Position numbers and translations under genes: made by a program. Of a DNA stretch of 64,000 nt, positions 42,971 through 51,176 are shown piece by piece (within the stretch, counting starts at the first letter, position 1; the number at the start of each line of letters is the position of its first letter). The stretch is from JAFGVL01 sp963662245. GTDB lineage: Bacteria; Bacteroidota; Bacteroidia; Bacteroidales; Paludibacteraceae. Under the pieces are notes generated by a model. The model worked only from the letters and a program-made list of their open reading frames with translations. It ran no database searches and was not told the DNA's origin. The stretch covers positions 1 through 64,000 of the forward strand of contig CAXXVQ010000007.1 in assembly GCA_963662245.2 (NCBI GenBank). Direction: 5' to 3'.

Positions 42971-44191
42971 ATGATGGATTCAGGATCTACTACATTTATG
43001 TTTATCAGCACAGCTCTAGTGTTCTTTATGACACCAGGCCTTGCATTTTTCTATGGAGGCTTAGCTTCTCAGAGAAACATAATCAGCATTATGATGCAAA
43101 CTTTTGTATCAATCGGAATAACAACTATCCTTTGGATTAGTGTTGGATACTCATTATGCTTCAGCGGAGGAGAAGGCGAAATCTTTGGTAACTTGGACAA
43201 GATTTTCCTTAGTGGAGTAACTCCGAGCTCTTTATACACAGGCAATGGCAAATTCCCTGAAATAATCTTCATTGCTTATCAATTAATGTTTGCAATCATT
43301 ACTCCTGCTCTAATTACAGGTGCATTTTTAGGGAGAATGACATTTAAATCATATCTAATATTCTTAGCTTTATGGCAAGTATTAGTCTATTACCCGTTTG
43401 TACATATGATTTGGGGAGGTGGATTATTAGCTGAACTTGGAGTGCTTGACTTTGCAGGAGGAATTGTAGTTCATGCAACTGCCGGATTTGGGGCACTAGC
43501 ATCTGTCATTTACATAAAAAAAAGAAAAAACATGGAGCTTCGCCCAAACAGCATTCCATTAGTAGTTCTTGGCACAGGCATGCTTTGGTTTGGCTGGTTT
43601 GGCTTCAATGGAGGCAGTGCACTTGACATAGACGGAATAGCTTCACTTGCATTTTTCAACACTCACATATCTGCCGCTGTAGCTGCAACAACCTGGATGA
43701 TAATCGAATGGAATCATCAAGCAAAAAGACCAACTTTGATTGGTTTTTGTACTGGAGCAGTAGCCGGACTAGCAACAATTACTCCTGCTGCAGGATTTGT
43801 AAGCATGGGCGTAGCAGCAATGACAGGTGTCCTAGCAGGAATAGGCTGTTATCTTGCTGTACAATTAAAAAACAAACTCAAATGGGATGATGCCCTTGAT
43901 GTTTGGGGCGTACACGGCATGGGCGGTGTATTTGGAACAATTATTTTAGCTCTTGTTGGATCAACAGCAATTAATCCAGCTGGAGCCGATGGTCTATTCT
44001 TTGGTGGAACTAACTTTTTCTTAATAGAAATTAGCGCTTTAATAGGAGCCTCAATATATGCTTTCGTAATTTCATACATTTTATTAATTATTATTAATAA
44101 ATTTACACCAGTCCGCGTAAAAGAAATTGTTGAGTTAAAAGGTCTCGACTCTCAAATTCACGGAGAAATGGCCTACGATGAAGGTATCTAA
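42971..44191 (+). CDS. amt: Ammonium transporter without signal peptide
   Basis: 406 residues. It starts MMDSGSTTFMFISTALVFFMTPGLAFFYGG, which aligns with the mature N-terminus of the Amt at 40883 (IDSGSTAWMMTSTALVLLMVPGLAMFYGG), so this copy lacks a signal peptide. It keeps DFAGGIVVHATAGFGAL, GMLWFGWFGFNGGSA and the second pore His in WGVHGMGG. Its partner P-II gene follows after 21 bases. The pair looks like a diverged duplicate of the unit just upstream. Confidence 0.94.
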   Translation: MMDSGSTTFMFISTALVFFMTPGLAFFYGGLASQRNIISIMMQTFVSIGITTILWISVGYSLCFSGGEGEIFGNLDKIFLSGVTPSSLYTGNGKFPEIIFIAYQLMFAIITPALITGAFLGRMTFKSYLIFLALWQVLVYYPFVHMIWGGGLLAELGVLDFAGGIVVHATAGFGALASVIYIKKRKNMELRPNSIPLVVLGTGMLWFGWFGFNGGSALDIDGIASLAFFNTHISAAVAATTWMIIEWNHQAKRPTLIGFCTGAVAGLATITPAAGFVSMGVAAMTGVLAGIGCYLAVQLKNKLKWDDALDVWGVHGMGGVFGTIILALVGSTAINPAGADGLFFGGTNFFLIEISALIGASIYAFVISYILLIIINKFTPVRVKEIVELKGLDSQIHGEMAYDEGI

Positions 44192-44212
44192 TAACTAAAA
44201 AACTAATGAATC

Positions 44213-44569
44213 ATGAAACAAATTGAAGCAATTATTAGAAGAGAAAAATTCAGCGAAGTACGCGACGCTCTTCATGCTATAAAAGTAGATTTCTTCTCAT
44301 ACTGGGAAGTTACCGGACAAGGACGAGAACAAGAAGGACACACCTACAGAGGTACAACATACAAAACAGAATTCATCCAAAGACGATTACTTAAAATCGT
44401 TGTTAACGACGATTTCGTAGATAAAACAGTTGAAACAATTATGGATGTTGCATCGACAGGAGAAGTCGGTGATGGGAAAATTTTCGTATCTGATCTTAGA
44501 GAATCATATAGAATCAGAACAAGAGAAAAAGGACCAGAATCCATTAAAAATAAAGAAATATCAGAATAA
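44213..44569 (+). CDS. P-II protein paired with the third amt
   Basis: 118 residues. P-II signatures MKQIEAIIRREKFSEVRDAL and GEVGDGKIFVSDLRESYRIRTREKG are intact; the T-loop has EGHTYRGTTY with Tyr45 and Tyr50. The KVDFFSYWEV segment resembles IEWFSYYDV of the P-II at 13682 more than the GlnK at 42246, so pairing history with the amt genes is mixed. A bidirectional terminator follows directly. Confidence 0.93.
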   Translation: MKQIEAIIRREKFSEVRDALHAIKVDFFSYWEVTGQGREQEGHTYRGTTYKTEFIQRRLLKIVVNDDFVDKTVETIMDVASTGEVGDGKIFVSDLRESYRIRTREKGPESIKNKEISE

Positions 44570-44580
44570 CTGATAAAAAC

Positions 44581-44617
44581 AAAAAAGCTGCTTAGTGATT
44601 CTAAGCAGCTTTTTTTA
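44581..44617. terminator. Bidirectional terminator
   Basis: Stem AAAAAAGCTGCTTAG with its complement and a short loop; T-runs in both directions between the P-II gene and the converging DUF2147 gene, whose last codon it touches. Confidence 0.85.
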
Positions 44618-45043
44618 TTTAATTCTTTTCCATATTTCAGTCCTAAAAATAAAGTAATAAGATGCACTCATTTCAAGATCACCATCAGGCAAAATTTTAA
44701 AAAAACCATCCACATATACTCCATATTTTGGTGTATACAAGTCTCCATTAACCCATGCTCCATCTTTATAAACAAAATCTCTCATAAAAACCAAGCTGAC
44801 CAATGGTTTTGATTTCAACAACAAATTTGGATTCTTGACATCAGTCAAAGGCTGCCCTTTCTCATCTACAGAATTCTTCAACCATACTATCTGTCCAAAA
44901 TACTTATCGCCCTGCTTATATACCCTAACCTTAGAATCCTTATTTCTAGTATAGTATACACCAAGAATTTTGTCTGCTGGATTTTCAGAAAACAAACCTA
45001 AAGAAAACGACAGCAGAAAAACAGATAAGAGACTTAATTTCAT
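44615..45043 (-). CDS. DUF2147 exported protein
   Basis: 142 residues with a signal peptide (about 1-19, LSLLSVFLLSFSLGLFSE). The body follows the DUF2147 pattern: DKILGVYYTRNKDSKVRVYKQGDKYFGQIVWL, then a DVKNPN segment and a C-terminal LEMSASYYFIFRTEIWKR strand. The family is a small beta-barrel with an unclear role, possibly ligand binding in the envelope. It follows mnmE by only five bases, so it is likely cotranscribed from the mnmE promoter. Confidence 0.8.
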   Translation of the reverse strand: MKLSLLSVFLLSFSLGLFSENPADKILGVYYTRNKDSKVRVYKQGDKYFGQIVWLKNSVDEKGQPLTDVKNPNLLLKSKPLVSLVFMRDFVYKDGAWVNGDLYTPKYGVYVDGFFKILPDGDLEMSASYYFIFRTEIWKRIK

Positions 45044-45048
45044 ATCAA

Positions 45049-46443
45049 TTACTTTCCGATACAGAATTTAGCAAAAATATTTCCAAGCACTTCATCTGTA
45101 GATATTTGCCCAGTAATTTCACCTAGGTAATGCATACATTCACGAATATCTTGTGAAATAAAATCACCAGAAATACCTGAAGACAAACCTCCTTGAACTC
45201 TATGAATTGCCTCTAACGCACTTCTTAAAGCATCGAAATGACGAATATTAGTAACAATTACATCAGAACTACTAATTTCAGGCATTTGAGCTGCATCTAA
45301 CAACAACCGCTCTAACTGATTTGTACCTAACTTTTCTTTTGCTGAAATAAAAACCGACTTAACTCCTTCCGGTAACAAGGCCTTTAAATCTGCCTGTTTA
45401 TCTGCTGAAATCAAGTCTAGCTTATTAAACACAACAACCAATTCTTTCTCCTCTGCCTTTGGAAGATGATCTTGAATAAAATCACTAATCTTTTCAACTT
45501 CTGAAGTAGAATCAATCAACATAAGCAAAATACTCGATTGTTCCATCTTTTGATAAGTTCTCTCAATACCCAAATTCTCAACTACATCTTCAGTTTTACG
45601 AATCCCGGCAGTATCTATAAAGCGAAAAGTAAATCCACCAATTGACATCGTATCCTCAATTACATCACGAGTAGTACCATGAATATCTGACACAATTGCT
45701 TTTTCCTCATTAAGCAACAAGTTCAATAATGTTGATTTCCCAACATTTGTTTCACCAACTATTGCTACTGGGATTCCATTCTTAATTGCATTACCAACAT
45801 TAAAAGAATCCACCAATCTAGAAATTACTGATTCAATTTTATCCGCCAATTCATTTAAATGAGTGCGGTTTGCAAACTCAACATCTTCCTCACTAAAATC
45901 TAACTCTAATTCTATCAATGAAGTAAAATCTAATAACTGTGAACGCAACGATATCAATTCAGAAGAAAAACCACCTTTCATTTGATTCATTGCAAGCTTA
46001 TGAGCTGCATACGAAGACGATGCAATCAAATCAGCAATTGCCTCTGCTTGAGACAAATCCATTTTACCATTCAAAAAAGCACGCTGAGTAAATTCTCCAG
46101 GAGTAGCCAATAGACAACCACCTTCTAGCAATAGCTTAATTATTGTTTGTTGAATAAATCCAGAAGCATGACATGCAATCTCAACAGTATCTTCACCCGT
46201 AAAACTTTTAGGATTTAGAAAAACTGTAACTAAAACTTCATCAACAATCTGATTATTTGCATCAACAATATTCCCAAAAGATACCGTAGCATGTTTTTGT
46301 GTGAGCAATGTTTGGTTTTTACTAATTGGAGAAAATATTTTACTACAAATTTCCAATGATTTCTCCCCGGAAACTCTAATTAATGCAATTGCACCACTAC
46401 CCGATGCTGTTGAAATTGCGCAAATTGTTGAATTATTTATCAT
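45049..46443 (-). CDS. mnmE: tRNA modification GTPase MnmE (TrmE)
   Basis: 464 residues. The N-terminal folate-binding domain starts STICAISTASGSGAIALIRVSGE; the central helical domain carries the inserted G domain with GETNVGKSTLLN (G1), GTTRDV (G2), DTAG (G3) and NKLD (G4). The C-terminus FCIGK has the essential Cys. With MnmG it installs the cmnm5 group at U34 of certain tRNAs. It leads a two-gene unit with the DUF2147 gene. A hairpin (46484-46508) sits in its presumed leader. Confidence 0.97.
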   Translation of the reverse strand: MINNSTICAISTASGSGAIALIRVSGEKSLEICSKIFSPISKNQTLLTQKHATVSFGNIVDANNQIVDEVLVTVFLNPKSFTGEDTVEIACHASGFIQQTIIKLLLEGGCLLATPGEFTQRAFLNGKMDLSQAEAIADLIASSSYAAHKLAMNQMKGGFSSELISLRSQLLDFTSLIELELDFSEEDVEFANRTHLNELADKIESVISRLVDSFNVGNAIKNGIPVAIVGETNVGKSTLLNLLLNEEKAIVSDIHGTTRDVIEDTMSIGGFTFRFIDTAGIRKTEDVVENLGIERTYQKMEQSSILLMLIDSTSEVEKISDFIQDHLPKAEEKELVVVFNKLDLISADKQADLKALLPEGVKSVFISAKEKLGTNQLERLLLDAAQMPEISSSDVIVTNIRHFDALRSALEAIHRVQGGLSSGISGDFISQDIRECMHYLGEITGQISTDEVLGNIFAKFCIGK

Positions 46444-46483
46444 TTTTCTAATATATCAAATTATCCTACTACTATCCATTTCA

Positions 46484-46508
46484 GCTAAACCACCACACAA
46501 GGTTTAGC
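46484..46508 (-). promoter_or_regulatory. Hairpin in the mnmE leader region
   Basis: GCTAAACC, nine bases, GGTTTAGC: a perfect 8-bp stem about 40 bases upstream of the mnmE start codon. Confidence 0.4.
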
Positions 46509-46644
46509 AATTCTTCTTTCATTTTGAAACCAAACCAATAAATCAACCATCTTTTTCACACCAATTCACAAAGTGTCTTTTATTAACATTTTAGTTAACT
46601 TATGTTAAATGTATGTTTTTGAGCACAAAAAAATCATTTATCAG

Positions 46645-46675
46645 TTGCAAATATATGCTACAAAGCATAATTTTG
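46645..46675 (+). promoter_or_regulatory. Promoter of the small-peptide unit
   Basis: TTG at 46645-46647, 20-base spacer, TAATTTTG at 46668-46675: a near-ideal Bacteroidetes promoter ending 38 bases before the peptide start codon. Confidence 0.7.
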
Positions 46676-46713
46676 CGTCGTCAAAAGAAACAAAAACACT
46701 TAAAACAAACACT

Positions 46714-46791
46714 ATGTTATTAATCAATTTACTAGCAAGAATGCTTTGGAAAAGAGTTATTCGTCGTTACATCCCAATGCTTAACCGCTAA
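46714..46791 (+). CDS. 25-residue cationic amphipathic peptide
   Basis: The frame is open further upstream (ATG at 46609), but that part precedes the promoter at 46645-46675, so the ATG at 46714 is the likely start. The peptide begins MLLINLLARMLW and ends RRYIPMLNR. It has one Lys and five Arg, no acidic residue, and Leu/Ile/Met spaced as on one face of a helix. It matches no family I know. It has its own promoter and a strong terminator, giving a transcript of about 167 bases. It may be a membrane-active small protein, a type I toxin-like peptide or a regulatory RNA with a chance ORF. Divergent from mnmE. Confidence 0.5.
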   Translation: MLLINLLARMLWKRVIRRYIPMLNR

Positions 46792-46811
46792 TCAGCGTTT
46801 ACAATAAATAT

Positions 46812-46849
46812 AAAGGTTTTATCATTACGATAAAACCTTTTATTTTTTT
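46812..46849 (+). terminator. Terminator of the small-peptide unit
   Basis: A perfect 12-bp stem (AAAGGTTTTATC and its complement) with loop ATTAC and a long T-run, 20 bases after the peptide stop. Confidence 0.85.
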
Positions 46850-46867
46850 ACGAAAGTAATATCACAA

Positions 46868-47737
46868 CTAGATTCTATCTAGTACTTTTTCGATTAACTC
46901 CATTATTCTTGGATTATAATCTGTATTTACAGACTTAATCCTTCTATTAGCAATAACACAACAGACTGTCATTGCTTTATGCCCCATTAGTTTTGAAAAT
47001 CCCGCAATAGCAGAACCTTCCATTTCATAATTAGTAATCTTTCTTCCATTATATGAGAAAGCTTCTATTTTATCATTTATCTGCATATCATCAAGATTCA
47101 AACGCAAAACTCTACCTTGTGGGCCATAAAAACCATTTGCAGAAATTGTTACACCATTTATCATATCGTCAGATCCAACACGACCTACCAACTCAGTATC
47201 AGCGGCCACAACATAAGGAGAAGCTTTTAACGGAGACCAACTAACAGCAGTTTTAAACGCTTGTTCAAAACCTAAATCAGAAACACTATCTCTACCTTCA
47301 TAAAAGTTCAACACACCATCAAAACCAATAGAGTATTCAGAAATCAAAAAACTCCCTAAAGGAATATCCGCCTGCATTCCTCCACAAGTCCCAATACGCA
47401 CAATCTCTAAACAAGTTTTGTCAAATTTCTCTGTCCGGGTTTTCAAGTCGATATTGGCAAGAGCGTCTAACTCATTCATTACAATATCAATATTATCCGT
47501 ACCAATCCCAGTAGACAAAACTGAGATTCTTTTCCCTTTATACAAACCTGTTATTGTTCTAAATTCTCTATTTGCAACCTCACATTCTAACGAATCAAAA
47601 AAAGAAGCAACTTTTGCTACTCTATCAGGATCTCCAACTAAAATAATTTTTTCAGCTAACTGCTCAGGCAATAAATGTAAATGGAAAATACTTCCATCTG
47701 CATTCAAAATTAGTTCTGACTCTTGAAATGTTTTCAT
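46868..47737 (-). CDS. Nucleoside phosphorylase (uridine phosphorylase-like)
   Basis: 289 residues of the NP-I family. The N-terminal LVGDPDRVAKVASFF phosphate loop, TGIGTDNIDIVMNEL, RIGTCGGMQADIPLG and the ribose-binding NYEMEGSAIAGFSKLMGH are all visible. It splits nucleosides with phosphate for base salvage; pyrimidine preference is likely from the overall pattern but not certain. It overlaps or abuts folK (four bases), which lies upstream on the same strand. It differs from MtnN at 39.8 kb in having the phosphate-binding GDP motif. Confidence 0.9.
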   Translation of the reverse strand: MKTFQESELILNADGSIFHLHLLPEQLAEKIILVGDPDRVAKVASFFDSLECEVANREFRTITGLYKGKRISVLSTGIGTDNIDIVMNELDALANIDLKTRTEKFDKTCLEIVRIGTCGGMQADIPLGSFLISEYSIGFDGVLNFYEGRDSVSDLGFEQAFKTAVSWSPLKASPYVVAADTELVGRVGSDDMINGVTISANGFYGPQGRVLRLNLDDMQINDKIEAFSYNGRKITNYEMEGSAIAGFSKLMGHKAMTVCCVIANRRIKSVNTDYNPRIMELIEKVLDRI

Positions 47738-48126
47738 AAGTTTTCAAAGCTTTTTGATATAGATAAATCTTGAATTAATTGCTTAATAAAAGGGAAACGA
47801 TAGTAATCATCACGAATAACTTTACCTCCAATAATGATAACATCTAAATCAATTGGAACTATTTTCTGATTTTTCAACTCGTCAGTTCTACCAAAATCAG
47901 TCTCTATGGATTTACATTTAAAGTTGATCTCATCCAAAGATAGTTCAGAGAACAAAGAGACCACCATATTGATGAAGTTAGATTTATACCCCACACCAAA
48001 TGGAACCGTTTCTATACAAGAAGAAAACTCTACATCATCAAACTCACTTTGCAAAAGCCTTTGAACCAATTCCAGATTTTCATGTGCATTATAATTTGCA
48101 CTAACAGATATTATATAGTTATTCAT
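47734..48126 (-). CDS. folK: Short HPPK-like 2-amino-4-hydroxy-6-hydroxymethyldihydropteridine pyrophosphokinase
   Basis: 130 residues from the ATG at 48126 (MNNYIISVSANYNAHENL); the open frame starts seven codons earlier with an unlikely Cys-rich leader. The segment IETDFGRTDELKNQKIVPIDLDVIII matches the HPPK substrate loop, with the two Asp metal ligands in DLDV. The protein is shorter than the usual 150-160 residues and lacks the C-terminal PHP region. HPPK pyrophosphorylates hydroxymethyldihydropterin for folate. The pterin role is likely but less certain given the length. Confidence 0.7.
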   Translation of the reverse strand: MNNYIISVSANYNAHENLELVQRLLQSEFDDVEFSSCIETVPFGVGYKSNFINMVVSLFSELSLDEINFKCKSIETDFGRTDELKNQKIVPIDLDVIIIGGKVIRDDYYRFPFIKQLIQDLSISKSFENL

Positions 48127-48154
48127 GAAGCAACAATAAAAACACAAAAATAAA

Positions 48155-48185
48155 AAAACGCCGAGGAAAACCTCAGCGTTTTATC
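48155..48185 (-). terminator. Terminator after the sigma factor gene
   Basis: Minus strand: AAAACGCTGAGG/CCTCGGCGTTTT stem with a TTTT loop and a run of seven T. Confidence 0.8.
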
Positions 48186-48204
48186 TATCAAAAATAATTT
48201 TTTC

Positions 48205-48711
48205 TTATTCATTATAATCTCTAAGAGACTCTTGCAATCTTTGTCTAGCAAAAAAGATTCTGCTTTTTACAGTACCAATTGGCAAATCCATTTTCTCAGC
48301 AATTTCATGATACTTATATCCCGAAACATGCATAGAGAATGGAACTCGATACTCATCAGAGAAACTGTTAATACATTTATTAATTTCACCAATAGCATAA
48401 GAGCCCTCTGGGGTATCAAACCCAGATTCCTTAGGTATATTTAAATAGTACATATTATCAGTATGATCAATAATAGTTTGATCCCTAACAATTTTCCTGT
48501 AATTGTTAATGAAGATATTTTTCATGATTGTCAACACCCAACCTTTGAAGTTAGTATTGTCTACAAATTTCTCTTCATTATTTAACACTTTAAGCGTGGT
48601 CTCTTGCAAAAGGTCTTTTGCTTCTTCACGATTTAAAGTCAAGGAATATGCAAAATTCAACATATTTCCTTGTAAGCCTAGAAGTTTTTCTTCAAAATTC
48701 AAATCTCTCAT
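48205..48711 (-). CDS. ECF-type RNA polymerase sigma factor
   Basis: 168 residues, sigma-70 family group 4. Region 2 shows AKDLLQETTLKVLNNEEKF and FKGWVLTIMKNIFINNYRK; region 4 shows EYRVPFSMHVSGYKYHEIAEKMDLPIGTVKSRIFFARQRLQ. These are the core-binding/-10 and -35 recognition helices. No anti-sigma gene is adjacent, and the gene is monocistronic. It is of the common Bacteroidetes type found outside SusCD loci. The regulon cannot be read from the sequence. Confidence 0.92.
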   Translation of the reverse strand: MRDLNFEEKLLGLQGNMLNFAYSLTLNREEAKDLLQETTLKVLNNEEKFVDNTNFKGWVLTIMKNIFINNYRKIVRDQTIIDHTDNMYYLNIPKESGFDTPEGSYAIGEINKCINSFSDEYRVPFSMHVSGYKYHEIAEKMDLPIGTVKSRIFFARQRLQESLRDYNE

Positions 48712-48920
48712 AACTTACTCAATTACAAAAACAAAAAAGTGATAATCACAGATGAAAAATACGAGAAAGCAATTAAATTGTCACACTTTAGAAATATTCT
48801 TATAAAAAAATCACTACTAAATCAGAATTAATCAACCTTCCAATACAACAAGAAAGGACATGCAATATAACTCATATTTCACAATATTTCATATTTTTGA
48901 TGAAAAATTTTAACACAACC

Positions 48921-50314
48921 ATGAGAAATATTAATTTAATCTTATTGATTTTTTTAACAATTGGCCTAAACATAGGAGTTACAAAAGCTAATTCTAAAGC
49001 GATGTTTTTTCAACATAAACATTCAACAAGAAATAAATAGCAGTTCTTGGCGAGAAGTAAAAAAAGGATTTGAAGAAGCTGAAAAAATTTTACCTCAAAC
49101 AATTCTAATTCACATGAATACTTATGGCGGTGAAGTAATATTTGCTGACTCAATACGCACAAAAATTATCAACTCCCCCTTCCCTGTTTATGTATTCATT
49201 GATAACAATGCAGCTTCTGCCGGTGCACTGATTTCAATAGCTTGCGATAAAATTTACATGCGTAAAGGTGCAAATATCGGTGCTGCCACAGTTGTAAATC
49301 AAACTGGAGAACAAATGCCGGATAAATACCAGTCGTATATGCGAAGCATGATTCGCTCCACAGCTGAATCTCAAGGAAAAGACACCATCATTAATGGCAA
49401 TGACACTACATACAAATGGAAGCGTGACCCAAAAATTGCAGAAGCAATGGTAGACGACCGTGTGGCAATACCCGGAATTATTGACTCAGGAAAGGTATTA
49501 ACCTTTACTACTGAGGAAGCGATTAAATACGGCTTTTGCGATGGTGTTGCCAAAACACTAGATGAATTAGTGCAAAAAGAAATAGGAAACGCCAATTACG
49601 AAATCATCAGCTATGAACCAACACTCATGGATAAGCTCATGGGATTTCTTACAGGAACCATGCTAAGGGGAATACTGATAATGGTAATTATCGGCGGAAT
49701 CTATTTCGAATTACAAACACCTGGAATTGGATTCCCTTCAATTGCTGCAATCGGGGCAGCCTTACTTTACTTTGCACCTTTATATCTTGATGGATTGGCT
49801 GCCAACTGGGAAATACTTATTTTTGTGGTCGGGATTATCCTGATAGCGTTAGAAGTATTTGTAATTCCCGGTTTTGGTGTTGCCGGTATCTCGGGAATCA
49901 TATTAGTTTTTACAGGTTTAGTTCTGAGTTTATTAGGAAATGACGATTTTAATTTTGACAGCGTTCCTTCTGAAAATATAAACAAAGCAGTAATCACTGT
50001 ACTTTCAAGCCTAATTGCCAGCGCCTTACTTATAATCTATCTGTCGTCAAAAATTGGCACAAAAGGACTTTTAAAAAAAAATTGCGTTAAGCACTGAAGA
50101 AAAACTAGAAGATGGATATATTGGAGTTCCTACAGAACAAAAAGCTTTAATCACAAAAAAAGGAGTTGTTTTTACCGATTTAAGACCTTCTGGTAAAATT
50201 GAGATAGAAGGAGAAGTGTATGATGCAATCTCAGAAGAAGGTTTTATTGAAAAAGACACCGAGATCATTGTTACTCGGTATGAAACAGGACAAGTTTATG
50301 TTTGTAAAAAATAA
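48921..50314 (+). pseudogene. nfeD: NfeD-family membrane serine protease-like protein with two frameshifts
   Basis: The gene is broken into three frames. An ATG at 48921 gives a signal peptide (NLILLIFLTIGLNIGVTKA) that stops after 39 codons. A second frame from about 49010 carries NINIQQEINSSSWREV, the ClpP-like domain with the Ser of NNAASAGALIS, and four membrane helices. It ends at 50097. The C-terminal OB-fold (PTEQKALITKKGVVFTDLRPSGKIEIEGE) continues in a third frame to 50314. Removing one T from the six-T run near 49005 and one A from the nine-A run near 50080 gives a 463-residue NfeD. Either real decay or homopolymer error. Nitroreductase follows 10 bases on. Confidence 0.85.
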
Positions 50315-50324
50315 GAATAATTAG

Positions 50325-50849
50325 ATGAATATATTTGAGTTACTAAAAGCAAGACGAAGCACTAGAAAGTTTACCAGCCAATCAGTTGAAAAAGAAAAAA
50401 TTGATGCATTATTAAAAGCAGCATTAATGTCTCCTGCCGGAAAAAGCAAAAACGAATGGGAGTTTATAGTAGTCCAAGACAAAACAATGCTTGAGAAGCT
50501 TTCTACTTGTAAAGAACATGGATCAGCTTTAATCGCAAAAGCACCTTTAGCAATTGTAGTTTTAGCAGACACAACCCAATCGGATGTATGGATTGAGGAC
50601 TGCTCTATCGCATCAATTGTACTTCAACTTACTGCCGAGGAGTTAGAATTAGGTAGCTGCTGGGTTCAATGTCGCCTTCGTGAGCAAAAAGATGGAACAA
50701 AAACTGAGGATTTTGTTCGTAACGAATTAAACATCCCTCAAGAATATGCAGTCGAGAGCATAATCGCTATTGGCTATAAAGAAGAGCAAAAAAGCCCATT
50801 TGACGAGGCTAAACTTCAACTAGAGAAAATTCACACTGAGAAATTCTAA
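50325..50849 (+). CDS. Nitroreductase family protein
   Basis: 174 residues. It begins MNIFELLKARRSTRKFTSQSVEKEKIDALLKAALMSPAGKSKNEWEF, the FMN-binding start of the family, and ends with EYAVESIIAIGYKEEQ. The enzyme uses FMN and NAD(P)H to reduce nitro compounds, quinones or flavins; the physiological substrate is unknown. It lies 10 bases after nfeD and six bases before the small membrane protein gene, so it is in the same unit. Confidence 0.9.
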   Translation: MNIFELLKARRSTRKFTSQSVEKEKIDALLKAALMSPAGKSKNEWEFIVVQDKTMLEKLSTCKEHGSALIAKAPLAIVVLADTTQSDVWIEDCSIASIVLQLTAEELELGSCWVQCRLREQKDGTKTEDFVRNELNIPQEYAVESIIAIGYKEEQKSPFDEAKLQLEKIHTEKF

Positions 50850-50855
50850 CCCAAC

Positions 50856-51175
50856 ATGAAAAAAAGCGATAAACTATCTTGGGGCGTGACGCTATTATTT
50901 TTCGGCATCATGTTTTTACTTAAAATATGGGCAATGCACCACACAGCTTAGCTCAATATGCATTTGATGTTCGCAACTTCCCTATTGCTGTTGGAATCAT
51001 TTTCTTAATTTTTCACGATACGAGAGCAATTGGAATTGCTATGCTTATTCTAGGTGTTTTTATGCGTTTTGACTTAATTATGAAAACCACCAACCAACTA
51101 TCGCCCTATGTATGGCCTATTGTGCTAATTATAGTAGGCGCAGTAATGATTTGGGGATTCAAAAAAGGGAAATAG
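50856..51175 (+). pseudogene. Small membrane protein (DUF5668/LiaF-like), frameshifted
   Basis: A frame from the ATG at 50856 encodes MKKSDKLSWGVTLLFFGIMFLLK and stops at 50951. A second frame (ATG at 50927) continues GNAPHSLAQYAFDVRNFPIAVGIIFLIF and two or three further helices to 51175. The first fragment is the helix expected at the start of such a protein. Adding one base at the AAAA run near 50917 would join them into a 106-residue membrane protein with about four helices. It sits between the nitroreductase and DUF2520 genes with almost no gaps. The function is unknown. Confidence 0.65.
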
Positions 51176-51176
51176 A

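Noticed and set aside
46609..46713. Upstream extension of the small-peptide ORF (60 residues from ATG 46609)
   Set aside because: The extension lies over and upstream of the promoter boxes and has no protein-like character; the ATG at 46714 follows the predicted transcription start.
48145..48152. -7 box TATTTTTG for folK
   Set aside because: It is formed by the T-run of the sigma-gene terminator and would leave only a 12-base leader; likely chance.
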